From the NCBI RefSeq assembly GCF_036322805.1, contig NZ_AP027272.1, forward strand, positions 3,348,001 to 3,412,000: a DNA stretch of 64,000 nucleotides, given 5' to 3'. Below, piece after piece: positions 56,331 to 64,000 of this stretch (position 1 is the stretch's first letter; every line of letters starts with the position of its first letter). The notes under the pieces are model-generated. The model did not search any database. It was not told where the DNA came from and saw only the letters and a list, made by a program, of their open reading frames with translations. The stretch comes from Planctobacterium marinum (GTDB lineage Bacteria > Pseudomonadota > Gammaproteobacteria > Enterobacterales > Alteromonadaceae). A program made the position numbers and the translations under genes.

Positions 56331-56410
56331 TGGCAAATGATGTCTTGCGTCATGGTCAAACTGGGAATGAAGGGCTCTTCAGATGAGAAGAACCCTTTCA
56401 TGATAATTAA

Positions 56411-58078
56411 TTAGTCTACCGGGCAAAGTAATCCGCCATTTCTACTGTAACCTTTGATAACAAGAAAGTCTCCTGATACCAACCCAGGACCGGTTTTCGG
56501 CTGTCCACAACTGGTTTTAATCTCAGTATTCAGTTGATTGTTGATGAATACTTTAATGCTCGAACCCATGGTTTTGTCTTTTTCTCTACCATAGAATTCA
56601 AACTGTGCTCCTGGAGCAACTACACCTGAAAAAAGATTTTCATCTTTCCCTTTTATTCGCTGCGTAACACGCACACTGGCATTAGCCGAAGTGCCTGTGT
56701 ACTGCAAAATCAAATTTGTTATTTGACCAGCGCATTCCGAACACTCTTCTGTCGCGTCACAGTTGGTTTTCACCGTTTGATAGGCGTCTTTATTACAGTC
56801 TTTGCATACGATTGGAGTAATGATGACATCATTTACGCTTTCATCGGTTAAACAAACATTGGCAGAGAAAACGCCGTCTGAAAACAAGGTGATGGGATCA
56901 GCGTCCAACTCTGTTGTCACATTTCGAACCTCAAGACCAATGACCCCCACCAATGAATCTTTAGGAATATTGGTCAAGATACTATCTGCTTCGTGAAAAT
57001 AATAATTACCATCAGTAATAGCTGAAATAGACGGCATAGTGGTCAGGGTACTATTGATGTTAATCGGAAAAGAGTTCACGAGAATACCTTGTTCAGCAAG
57101 ACGAGTTGCCGCTTCTAATGCAGATGTTCTGTCACCGGCTTCTTGAGTTGTTCCGGAACCAAAGGGGGCTGTAGGAATACCATCAGACATAAAAGCCACA
57201 GACTTTATATCGCTATCATTCAAACTAAAAGAAGCATAAGTTGCCTCAATAAGGTCCAGTGCAGCCTCGTAGTTCGTTGCTGCTGAAGCGGTTCCTGAAG
57301 TTTCAGGCACTATATCATCAAGGGCGGATTTGATGGCGCTAAAATCTGTAGTGAAATCTACAAGTAACTCCGCATCAGTGGCAAATTTAATCAAGCCAAC
57401 TTGTGTTGAAACACCTGAAGTCAAGTTATCTAACATGCCCTTCAGCGCTGCTACCTGGACTTCAAAAACACTTTGGTTACCAATTTGATTTGTACCAGTA
57501 CTGCCTGAGACATCGATGACGAATAAACTCATGAGTCTCGGCTCCTTTTGACCTGATTTGGTGGCTCGCCCTTCTACCGTAACTTCACAATCGCAATCAC
57601 CACTCCGCTTCGCATGAGATTTTCCTGCAGTATTACCACTGATAGAAAATTGCATGAAACCCCATGGCTCGAAAGTTTCAAGGCTAATAGCCTCATCCAA
57701 TGCAAATGAGGTATCGGTATCTAACGTAGATATCGCGAGTTCGGACGCAAAAGACTGATAACCGTCGACTGTCACGGCAACTGTCACTGGACTTTCAAAT
57801 GCTTCATCATGTTCGATAGCAAAAGTCCCCTCAGGCCCGGTCAAAATATCAGCTTCAATACCATTGACACTCACCAATGCACCTGAGATCGGCAATTGAG
57901 CTTCATCAATGATACTCCCTGAAATGGTATAAACAGGAGGAGGCGGTGGAACTGGAGCAGGTGTTGGACTTGTGGTTTCACCACCGCCGCCGCCGCAACC
58001 AACCATTAAAGTGACAGACATTAACCACGCTACAGTCAAGACTTTTGCTATGGCCTGATAACCGACAAATTTGTTCAT
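56411..58078 (-). CDS. VWA-domain lipoprotein with carboxypeptidase-regulatory-like and DUF7467-like domains
   Basis: 555 residues. Lipoprotein signal with lipobox VGC followed by GGGGG, then a Pro-rich linker. Domains in order: a carboxypeptidase-regulatory-like beta sandwich (YTISGSIIDEAQLPISGALV, about 50-125); a von Willebrand A domain with the metal site DVSGSTG and later SDGIPTAPFG (about 180-390); and a Cys-rich C-terminal region (CKDCNKD, CSECAGQITNLILQYTG, SGDFLVIKGYSRNGGLLCP) like DUF7467. Surface-exposed lipoprotein; ligand unknown. It leads away from the two unnamed paralogs on the same strand, 141 bases downstream of the nearer one. Confidence 0.85.
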   Translation of the reverse strand: MNKFVGYQAIAKVLTVAWLMSVTLMVGCGGGGGETTSPTPAPVPPPPPVYTISGSIIDEAQLPISGALVSVNGIEADILTGPEGTFAIEHDEAFESPVTVAVTVDGYQSFASELAISTLDTDTSFALDEAISLETFEPWGFMQFSISGNTAGKSHAKRSGDCDCEVTVEGRATKSGQKEPRLMSLFVIDVSGSTGTNQIGNQSVFEVQVAALKGMLDNLTSGVSTQVGLIKFATDAELLVDFTTDFSAIKSALDDIVPETSGTASAATNYEAALDLIEATYASFSLNDSDIKSVAFMSDGIPTAPFGSGTTQEAGDRTSALEAATRLAEQGILVNSFPININSTLTTMPSISAITDGNYYFHEADSILTNIPKDSLVGVIGLEVRNVTTELDADPITLFSDGVFSANVCLTDESVNDVIITPIVCKDCNKDAYQTVKTNCDATEECSECAGQITNLILQYTGTSANASVRVTQRIKGKDENLFSGVVAPGAQFEFYGREKDKTMGSSIKVFINNQLNTEIKTSCGQPKTGPGLVSGDFLVIKGYSRNGGLLCPVD

Positions 58079-58219
58079 TTAAGTTCCAGAAAAATATTGA
58101 AGCTTAATTATCGGACCAATTCCCTAAATGCACTATCGAGATATTGGTCTAATAGACTAAAGTCGTATTTTTTTGGTCTGTCTACTCAAATGAGCTGTGA
58201 CTGGAGCAGGACGCTTAAA

Positions 58220-59080
58220 TCAACTAACACCTTTCTGCGGTAAACTTTCCCGGAATTTATCTACCAGTTCATCAAGTTCGGTGCAATCTCCTCGGGTAAG
58301 ATAAGCGGAGTTGTTCGCCAGGAACTTAGGTGGTGTAAAAAGATAAGAACGCTTTTTAAAAGTCCAGCGACGTTTTATACCATGCGCAGTGAGTTCGCTC
58401 TCCTGACTGGCGCCAAGATCAAACATACTGACGGTCTCGCTTTTTCCCTTTTTAATCGCATCTTCACTTTTTGCGCTTACAGGCTCTATGCTTAGTAACA
58501 CTGCAGTAGTTTGAGGAATGCCCATTAGTATCTCGCAAATGAAAAAGATGCTGCCACCACGGAAAGACAATGCATCATCGCTATCCGCACTCACATTGGC
58601 TTTTTTACCCAAGTTTTGCTGATAACGCATGCCATTAAACATGGCTCTGGAAAATGGCAAATGCACGTCACCAAAATGGCGGTTTAAGGCGTGTTGTAGA
58701 AATTCCTTGCCTAAGGACTCGCCTGCTTTTTCACTGCTAAAAACACCTTCCTCTACATTTACCTCAAAAAACATTCCCGAAGACGACAAAATATCTTTAA
58801 CTGCCTTGTAGTTATACAGTGAATAGGATTTCTTGGTGATCGGATTGTTCGTGGTATGCAACGCCTTAGACAAGGCTGAAAAGAACACAGTGACATCGAT
58901 GAAACTATTTTTAATATCTTCATCGAAGCCACTAATGTTTTTTTCCGAAGTACACAACATAATGTTGCCAGTCTCATTAAACATGTAGTATTTGGGTAGC
59001 GGTTTATAAATAGATGCCCGTTGCACTGTAGGCTCAGAGGCTTCCTTGTGACCCCACAGATTCCATAACCAAGCAAACAT
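58220..59080 (-). CDS. Unnamed protein family, paralog B
   Basis: 286 residues; family not recognised. No signal peptide: it begins MFAWLWNLWGHKEASEP. Aligned parts with paralog A: YYMFNETGNIMLCTSEKN; FIDVTVFFSALSKAL; AVKDILSSSGMFFEVNVEEG; a strongly hydrophobic block SIFFICEILMGIPQTTAVLLS; and a C-terminal KKRSYLFTPPKFLANNSAYL. The N-terminal and central parts look like an alpha/beta domain with a possible membrane-interacting block. It starts 46 bases after paralog A and a truncated third copy lies at 56097-56246. Function unknown. Confidence 0.8.
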   Translation of the reverse strand: MFAWLWNLWGHKEASEPTVQRASIYKPLPKYYMFNETGNIMLCTSEKNISGFDEDIKNSFIDVTVFFSALSKALHTTNNPITKKSYSLYNYKAVKDILSSSGMFFEVNVEEGVFSSEKAGESLGKEFLQHALNRHFGDVHLPFSRAMFNGMRYQQNLGKKANVSADSDDALSFRGGSIFFICEILMGIPQTTAVLLSIEPVSAKSEDAIKKGKSETVSMFDLGASQESELTAHGIKRRWTFKKRSYLFTPPKFLANNSAYLTRGDCTELDELVDKFRESLPQKGVS

Positions 59081-59126
59081 TACATTCCTCTCTCAACGCT
59101 GAAGCGTTACAAATCAGCTCGATACC

Positions 59127-59978
59127 CTATTCCTGGGCGGGTTCACCTAAACTTTCTTTTAGCGCATTCACCAGCTCGTTGAAATCGGGATTGTCCATAG
59201 CTTCATTGAGAGTTTTAGCTTCCGGAATAAATGCTGGGGGTACAAACAAATACGTTGTTTTATCAATATTAAGCTCATATTCTTCAGATTTACTATTAAA
59301 GCAAGGACCAATTTCCAAGGCAGATTTATTTTTAACCGCGTCCATACTCAATACAATTGGCGTAATTGAAACCGCACCCAACAAATATTCACATACAAAA
59401 ATGATAGTACCCACTTTGGTTTCAGAGCTGGACGAATTATGCGCTATTGATATTTCCTGTCCCTTCTTGCCGATATCCCCTAACATTTGCATCAAGGAGC
59501 TGCCTACTGACGCCAAACCACCACTGAATCCAAGAAGCGCTGTAATTAATTCACTACCAAACTTAACTCCCCAAGACTTGCTGGTAAATTTAACGTCGCT
59601 TTCAGTTACCTTAACGAATAAACCGGAGCGAGACACTATCTTATCAATGGCGTCAATCTCATACAGGGTATTGTTGTTTTCGCTCATGGCTTTAGTCATG
59701 GCCGCAAAAAACACACTCACCTGACCAAAGGCGTCAGAAGCCTCTTGTGAGATAGCAGCACCTTCGGCATTGCCACCATTTAGTGTCGTGGCTACAAACA
59801 AATTACCCGTGGCATTAATAGCAAATTCTTTAGTAGCGGGAATTTCTTTTGATTGTGATAAGGTTAATGATTTCGCGCGACTCTCAGCATCGCTGACAAT
59901 AGACCAGTTCTGCGGATTATCGCCGCCTTGATTACCTGTAGTACTACTTGTTGATGATTCTTCAGTTGGCATGTCCAT
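59127..59978 (-). CDS. Unnamed protein family, paralog A
   Basis: 283 residues; family not recognised. An N-terminal Ser/Thr/Gly-rich segment (about 1-25), then the shared core: FAINATGNLFVATTLN, GQVSVFFAAMTKAM, AIDKIVSRSGLFVKVTESDV, then a Gly-rich hydrophobic region (ALLGFSGGLASVGSSLMQML) that paralog B lacks in that form, then TIIFVCEYLLGAVSITPIVLS and the C-terminal TTYLFVPPAFIPEAKTL. The hydrophobic, glycine-rich stretch could insert in membranes (inference). No secretion signal or known toxin motif is seen. First gene of the set transcribed toward the VWA lipoprotein. Confidence 0.8.
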   Translation of the reverse strand: MDMPTEESSTSSTTGNQGGDNPQNWSIVSDAESRAKSLTLSQSKEIPATKEFAINATGNLFVATTLNGGNAEGAAISQEASDAFGQVSVFFAAMTKAMSENNNTLYEIDAIDKIVSRSGLFVKVTESDVKFTSKSWGVKFGSELITALLGFSGGLASVGSSLMQMLGDIGKKGQEISIAHNSSSSETKVGTIIFVCEYLLGAVSITPIVLSMDAVKNKSALEIGPCFNSKSEEYELNIDKTTYLFVPPAFIPEAKTLNEAMDNPDFNELVNALKESLGEPAQE

Positions 59979-60154
59979 TCTCCTTGTATCATTTTAAATC
60001 AGCTCGAATACCCACCATATGGCAGCACACATAAAGGGTAAGAAATATTCTAACCTAAGAACCATAGCACAAATTTAAAAAAAACCACTTCTTGGATTAC
60101 TTTTTTCACATCTATTTACCATAACTTTATGCCTACCGCTAAAAGAACCCGGTC

Positions 60155-60184
60155 AAAAAAAAAGTACCTCCAAAGGTACTTTTT
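60155..60184 (-). terminator. Rho-independent terminator after the 60205 lipoprotein gene
   Basis: Arms AAAAGTACCT (60160-60169) and AGGTACTTTT (60174-60183), loop CCAA, with a T run on the minus strand from the A tract at 60155-60163. It ends the two-gene lipoprotein operon. Confidence 0.92.
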
Positions 60185-60204
60185 ACACTTTAAATCTGGC
60201 CAAA

Positions 60205-60735
60205 CTAACTGGCTGGCTGCAGTGCCTCATCGTAAAAAATGGATTTTTCGATGGAGCTAAAGAATTTCTGATAGACCGCCTGCTCTGTGATCTGTTTGTG
60301 CTCTACGGTTTCACCATCAGGGTTATCCCGACGGTACACAAAACTGGTACGTACCTTCATACTTTCACCGTAGGGCGATATGGTAATCGTTGCACTCACC
60401 GTTTCCAGATCATCGATATTGCCATCGGTAAACAGTAAAAATACGCCGTAAGTTAACACAGTAAACGCGGTTTTTTGCAGTGTTTCGCGGGCATTCATTT
60501 TGGTACCGCTGACATTGCCTTTCACCAGTCCAGATTCGATATCAGCCACGTCGATGACAAATCCATCATCCTGCAACGTATTCAATACCGCATGAAAGAT
60601 TTCCTTGTTAGATTTTTGCTCGTAGGTACGAGTTTGATACTCACGCAAAGCCAAAGATGGTGGCTTCACTGAACTTGCACAGCCCGCCAGTAAGGCCATC
60701 AAAACGGCCACTAATATTGGTTTAGTCATTTTCAT
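60205..60735 (-). CDS. Small lipoprotein of unknown function
   Basis: 176 residues with lipobox LLAGC (Cys 19). After the anchor comes an alpha/beta domain with FHAVLNTLQDDGFVIDVADI, then a hydrophobic stretch (FTVLTYGVFLLF) and a beta-rich end with SATITISPYGESMKVRTSF. The first half resembles small domains of envelope-associated lipoproteins (NTLQDxGFxI pattern). It lies 16 bases after the BamE-like gene and shares its terminator. Confidence 0.82.
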   Translation of the reverse strand: MKMTKPILVAVLMALLAGCASSVKPPSLALREYQTRTYEQKSNKEIFHAVLNTLQDDGFVIDVADIESGLVKGNVSGTKMNARETLQKTAFTVLTYGVFLLFTDGNIDDLETVSATITISPYGESMKVRTSFVYRRDNPDGETVEHKQITEQAVYQKFFSSIEKSIFYDEALQPAS

Positions 60736-60751
60736 ATCAGGCTCACTTTAA

Positions 60752-61162
60752 TTAGTAAGCGCTGCGAAAGTAAGACACCTCAGAAACATTGTCTTGCTCA
60801 TTGAGTTTAATGATGACAGTCAGGCTGCGACTACTGCTTTCACTTTGGCTGGAAGAGCCTCCTACCAGAGCTGCAACATCAGAACCTGCACCCAAGATAT
60901 TAATACCCAAACTGCTGGCACTTTGGGTTTGAGAAATCTTGTCATAGATCCACACTTCACCATTGGTGTCCGGGGATTTTTTGACAATATTGGGGCTTCC
61001 CAGCGTTTGTGCCACCTTCACTGAAGATACACCAGGCTTAATTTCTTTTTGTACAAGACCAACGGTGAGTTGTTTGGCATCAGAGTCTTGAGTATTGGCA
61101 CAAGCGGCCAGTGATAGGGCAACGACACCCGCCAAAATCAATTTACTATACATACGCGACAT
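60752..61162 (-). CDS. BamE-like (SmpA/OmlA) lipoprotein
   Basis: 136 residues from the ATG at 61162, with AAGGAA nine bases upstream; the longer frame to 61222 lacks a signal. Lipobox LAAC. The BamE-type core is TVGLVQKEIKPGVSSVKVAQTLGSP followed by EVWIYDKIS and a Ser-rich loop, ending LTVIIKLNEQDNVSEVSYF (read in parts). BamE-like domains also occur in proteins unrelated to the BAM complex, and this one is not at the usual bamE locus, so it is probably a paralog. Confidence 0.82.
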   Translation of the reverse strand: MSRMYSKLILAGVVALSLAACANTQDSDAKQLTVGLVQKEIKPGVSSVKVAQTLGSPNIVKKSPDTNGEVWIYDKISQTQSASSLGINILGAGSDVAALVGGSSSQSESSSRSLTVIIKLNEQDNVSEVSYFRSAY

Positions 61163-61385
61163 AAGGGCTATTCCTTTAGTTTGATTGGTTAAAAAAGAAT
61201 TGAGGACAAATTTTACAGACATCTGAATTTACCTATCTCTGCAACGCTTAGGGTAACTAAATTATTCCAACAATTTAGGCTATTTGTCTGTAACCAAGGT
61301 TATCCACTTGTATCTGAATGTAAGCAGGAGAAGAAGGACTAGACTAGAAGTGGTATTTAATCGACTTTATCGTATTAATATTGAA

Positions 61386-61407
61386 GGCCGTTCTGATCAG
61401 AACGGCC
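61386..61407. terminator. Perfect 22-base palindrome after the GG-leader peptide gene
   Basis: GGCCGTTCT-GATC-AGAACGGCC, with 9-bp arms, 11 bases after the peptide stop codon. No strong T run on either side. Terminator or operator are both possible. Confidence 0.55.
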
Positions 61408-61418
61408 GCCGGGCAGGC

Positions 61419-61580
61419 TTAAAAGCCACCTTCATTTTGCTCAGCCTGAGTCCGCAGGTAATACTCAAGCAGCGTTTCGCCCGGGAGTGGGCCGCTCGCT
61501 CCGTCTTTGGTGTCACCTGCACAATTACCCGTTACACCACCTGTTACTAACTCTGCTTCTGTCTTATTTAAAGTACGCAT
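61419..61580 (-). CDS. Double-glycine-leader peptide, bacteriocin-like
   Basis: 53 residues from the ATG at 61580, which has AAGGAAATC upstream; the 30-residue N-terminal extension in the same frame is Arg-rich and unsupported. The leader MRTLNKTEAELVTGG has the hydrophobic/acid pattern and terminal GG recognised by C39-peptidase ABC exporters. The predicted mature peptide is 38 residues, begins VTGNCAGDTKDGASG, contains a single Cys and is acidic. No C39 transporter or immunity gene is nearby, so export depends on a distant system or the peptide is a relic (inference). Confidence 0.6.
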   Translation of the reverse strand: MRTLNKTEAELVTGGVTGNCAGDTKDGASGPLPGETLLEYYLRTQAEQNEGGF

Positions 61581-61735
61581 ATTGATTTCCTTGTCAAAAA
61601 TTAATTCAGGCAAAGGTGTCATTCCTTTGCACCCGCCTCGCCTGCGAAATTCATTGAATCGCCTTAGCAAGTGAATTAATCATAGCCACAAAAACGCGCA
61701 GTGTAACCTGTACCAAAGTACAGTTTTAATGGCTA

Positions 61736-62878
61736 TTAATTAGCGGTGGCATTGAGCAAACCATCAATCAAAATAGCCAGCATAGCCTGCTGTTGTTGAC
61801 TAGCCTGGCTCGCCCCAACTGACCAATCACTGTTAGTTACCAATATAAGATCTGATGCTGGATGGGTCAGAATAAATTGTCCGCCCCAGCCCCAGGCAAG
61901 CTCATAATTGGCCGTGGAGTCGGAGAGTACAGCGCTTTCCCCTAGCCAGTTCAAATAGCCATAACCACGATAATTAAGAGCACTGTAAGTACCCGTGAGC
62001 TCTACTTGCTCCTGCTTTAACGCCGTTACCCAAGACTCAGGGACAACCTGCGCAGCAGAACCATCAGGTGCCGTGTATAAACCATTGTTTTGAATAAGTA
62101 AACCCAGTTTGGCCTGATCAATTGGACGTAGTTCCAGTCCCGCACTGCCGTTGTGGCGTCCGTCGGCCAATATTTCCCAACGAATAGCGTTAATACCCAG
62201 CGGTTCAAATAGTCGACTTTGAGCGAACTGCTGTAATGAAGTCTCGGAAACTGTACTGATAATAACTCCCAACAAATGTACGGTCGCCGAATTATAGGTA
62301 AAGGTTTCACCGGGGTTACTGGTGAGGTTTCGCGACAACAAAAACTCCACTGGCTCATTGGACTGGGCCCATTCCACATAAAGTGCCGCCCCGCTCTCAT
62401 CCCAGTCATAACCGCTGGTCATGGTAAGTAATTGTTCTACGGTAACAGACTGGGCCCTTGCATCAGCAAAGCTGTAATCCCCACTAAAAAACTCACCCAA
62501 CGTGGCCTGCATGGATAATATTCCCTCGTCGATGGCAATACCGGTTAACAACGCAGTAACCGTTTTAGTGACTGAGCGCACGTGTTGTAGTTGTTGTGCC
62601 GTTTGGCCATTGAAATATTGTTCAGCCACTAATTGACCGTTTTTTAACACTAACAAACTGCGCAGACCGTTTTGCGAAGCCGCTTGCGTATAAACGCCGG
62701 ATATCACAGCCTCATCAATGCCGACTTCAGCAGGTGTAGCGTGGTTAATATCAGAAGAAACCGGTAGATAATCGGGACTATTGTTGACGGGAGGCACAGT
62801 TACCGTCGTCGTATCAGACGAGCCCCCACCACAGGAAATTAAAGACAAGCAACATAATAAGATAACGAACAAACGCAT
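61736..62878 (-). CDS. Lipoprotein serine hydrolase (beta-lactamase fold)
   Basis: 380 residues. Lipobox LISC (Cys16) followed by GGG and a Thr/Pro linker. The class C beta-lactamase-like domain has Ser102-Val-Thr-Lys105 and Tyr195-Asn-Ser197; WGWGGQF near the C-terminus occupies the place of the third motif. Such proteins are esterases or peptidases as often as beta-lactamases. It is unrelated in detail to the TPR-bearing serine hydrolase at 41681. Monocistronic. Confidence 0.9.
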   Translation of the reverse strand: MRLFVILLCCLSLISCGGGSSDTTTVTVPPVNNSPDYLPVSSDINHATPAEVGIDEAVISGVYTQAASQNGLRSLLVLKNGQLVAEQYFNGQTAQQLQHVRSVTKTVTALLTGIAIDEGILSMQATLGEFFSGDYSFADARAQSVTVEQLLTMTSGYDWDESGAALYVEWAQSNEPVEFLLSRNLTSNPGETFTYNSATVHLLGVIISTVSETSLQQFAQSRLFEPLGINAIRWEILADGRHNGSAGLELRPIDQAKLGLLIQNNGLYTAPDGSAAQVVPESWVTALKQEQVELTGTYSALNYRGYGYLNWLGESAVLSDSTANYELAWGWGGQFILTHPASDLILVTNSDWSVGASQASQQQQAMLAILIDGLLNATAN

Positions 62879-63010
62879 AGGGACTATTCCGAGTCATTTT
62901 TGCACCAGCTTATACAAAAAACGCCTCAAAAACCTACAAAAATGTGATGAACCGCGGGAATTATCATGCTGACTGACCCTATTCACTTTATCAGGAAAGT
63001 TACCTGAAAG

Positions 63011-63379
63011 TTACGGGACATATCCTGAGTCTTGATATTTGCGATAGCCCGCAGACGTTAGAGCACTTAGTTCGTCAAGGTGCAGTTTTTCCAGTCGAGT
63101 AAAATTAAAACAAGATTTTCCTTGCATGCGCTTTTTCAGCTGGGGGGAGAGAGTATCTAACAATTCCGGGAAAACGTAGACAGGCATCAGGTGAAAGGAG
63201 ACATAGCGCTTTTTGATGTTAACCGCTGCGAAAAACAAGGCTTTTTTGTTCTTCATGATGTGACGACTATTCAAATAATAGTCGTCACCGGTGTCCTTTA
63301 TGCAATCCAGACTGGCTGCATAAGGCGTCAATATTTGTTTTAACTGGGTGAACACCGCAACAAAATCTGATTGATTCAT
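63011..63379 (-). CDS. DUF1801-like family protein
   Basis: 122 residues, cytoplasmic. The segments KRYVSFHLMPVYVFPELLD, SPQLKKRMQGKSCFNF and HLDELSALTSAGYRKY match the small DUF1801 (YdhG-like) proteins. Function unknown. It follows the DUF2058 gene by 30 bases on the same strand. Confidence 0.8.
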   Translation of the reverse strand: MNQSDFVAVFTQLKQILTPYAASLDCIKDTGDDYYLNSRHIMKNKKALFFAAVNIKKRYVSFHLMPVYVFPELLDTLSPQLKKRMQGKSCFNFTRLEKLHLDELSALTSAGYRKYQDSGYVP

Positions 63380-63409
63380 AGGCTACTCAGTCAATTTGAG
63401 ATTGGATTC

Positions 63410-63961
63410 TTACCACACCAGATCGTCAGGGATTTCGTAATCTGCATACCAATCTTGCTCTTCTTCTGAGAGTTCCACCTCGCCTTGCTGATCTGCCCGG
63501 TACAAAATACAGCTGGCATCGCGCTCAGCAATTTTATCTGCCACCTGAATAGGGATGATGGCGTAGCTGTCTTTGTGAGCAACAATAGCCAGTTTATTGC
63601 CTTGCAGATGACCTCGCGTTTTTTCATTCACCAATAGCTGCTTAATCACATTATCGTGAGTGAATTGAAATTTGATATCACCGTTATTAACCGGTTGCTG
63701 GTTCATATCGATCATTTGAATGATCTGCGCTGCAATTTGCTTCTTCTCAGCTTCTTTTTTTGCTTCAGCATTAAGTGCCATGTCTTTTTGCTTTTTGGCC
63801 TCTTGCTGTGCTTTTACCGACGCTTTGACTTCATCGGTTTCGACAATTTTACTCTTGCGGCGAATTTTGTCTTTTTTGCGTTTTTCGTTTTGGATTTTTT
63901 TTGCACTTTTTTTGTCAGCAAGACCGGACTTTAAAAGCTGCTCCTGAAGGGATAGGGCCAT
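63410..63961 (-). CDS. DUF2058 family protein (YaiL-like)
   Basis: 183 residues. A highly charged Lys/Glu-rich N-terminal half (SLQEQLLKSGLADKKSAKK..., about 1-80) is followed by a compact C-terminal domain (FQFTHDNVIKQLLVNEKTR, LAIVAHKDSYAIIPIQVADK, WYADYEIPDDLVW). This is the DUF2058/YaiL layout. The basic region suggests nucleic-acid or ribosome contact (inference). Confidence 0.9.
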   Translation of the reverse strand: MALSLQEQLLKSGLADKKSAKKIQNEKRKKDKIRRKSKIVETDEVKASVKAQQEAKKQKDMALNAEAKKEAEKKQIAAQIIQMIDMNQQPVNNGDIKFQFTHDNVIKQLLVNEKTRGHLQGNKLAIVAHKDSYAIIPIQVADKIAERDASCILYRADQQGEVELSEEEQDWYADYEIPDDLVW

Positions 63962-64000
63962 AACTACCTCAAGTTAATAACAATTGGGCTATTTTAAACT

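Larger units (their letters stand above)
55643..56410. other. Repeat-rich non-coding region between the protease and VWA genes
   Basis: About 770 bases holding a second GGA-loop array, two REP-like pairs, the second copy of the covarying hairpin, a duplicated 26-base unit and a gene fragment, each listed separately. No intact gene is supportable. Confidence 0.75.

Noticed and set aside
56016-56336. 106-residue open frame on the minus strand as a gene
   Set aside because: Only its middle part is similar to a real protein (the C-terminus of paralog B); the start lies in REP-like sequence, so it is a fragment.

Overview
The window reads as chromosome of a marine gammaproteobacterium of the Alteromonadales (Alteromonadaceae-like). 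The evidence is a chloride-dependent alpha-amylase of the Pseudoalteromonas haloplanktis AHA type, a FimV polar hub protein, FlgO-type lipoproteins, and the gene order pdxB ... fabB/mnmC ... yfcL, epmC, which matches the E. coli 52-minute backbone. No tRNA, rRNA, CRISPR array, insertion sequence or prophage was seen.

Layout. 1-5457: fimV (3' end outside the window), asd and pdxB, all on the minus strand. 5504-22434: accessory block with a secreted GH13 amylase behind two LacI-type palindromes, a DUF3149 miniprotein, an alpha/beta hydrolase with a class II aldolase, a Crp/Fnr regulator, a three-gene cluster of very large secreted FG-GAP/PKD/YHYH proteins plus a His-rich secreted protein, a GH1 beta-glucosidase, an orphan secreted protein and a DUF418 membrane protein. 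22453-25959: divergent fabB/mnmC with a FabR-like operator. 25979-31926: second accessory block with three tandem FlgO-domain lipoproteins, kynureninase with a coupled exported arylformamidase-like hydrolase, a YrhK-like miniprotein, an AhpD-like protein and an AraC regulator. 31997-34034: yfcL, an ATP-NAD kinase family gene and epmC.

34201-50467: nitroreductase, FFLEELY-motif protein, a DUF2760/Hsp70/Hsp70-DUF3731 chaperone cluster, a serine hydrolase with TPRs, a MarR gene divergent from an unannotated 46-aa membrane protein across three evenly spaced operators, a two-gene response-regulator operon, the natAB ABC exporter, a YIP1 protein and a DUF3025 protein. 50584-54186: an M28 peptidase and asnB, each with a strong terminator.

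54187-59978: a repeat-rich accessory island. It holds an array of stem-loops with GGA in the loops (resembling CsrA-binding decoys), paired REP-like elements, hairpins with compensatory changes, a trypsin-like protease whose 3' end runs into one of these repeats, a gene fragment, a VWA/DUF7467 lipoprotein, and two paralogous genes of a family I cannot name. 60205-63961: two small lipoproteins (one BamE-like), a 53-aa double-glycine-leader peptide, a beta-lactamase-fold lipoprotein, a DUF1801-like protein and a DUF2058 (YaiL) protein.

The most promising undescribed material is: the unnamed paralogs with their VWA lipoprotein and protease in the repeat island; the GGA-loop array; the MarR/operator/miniprotein module; and the YHYH cluster.
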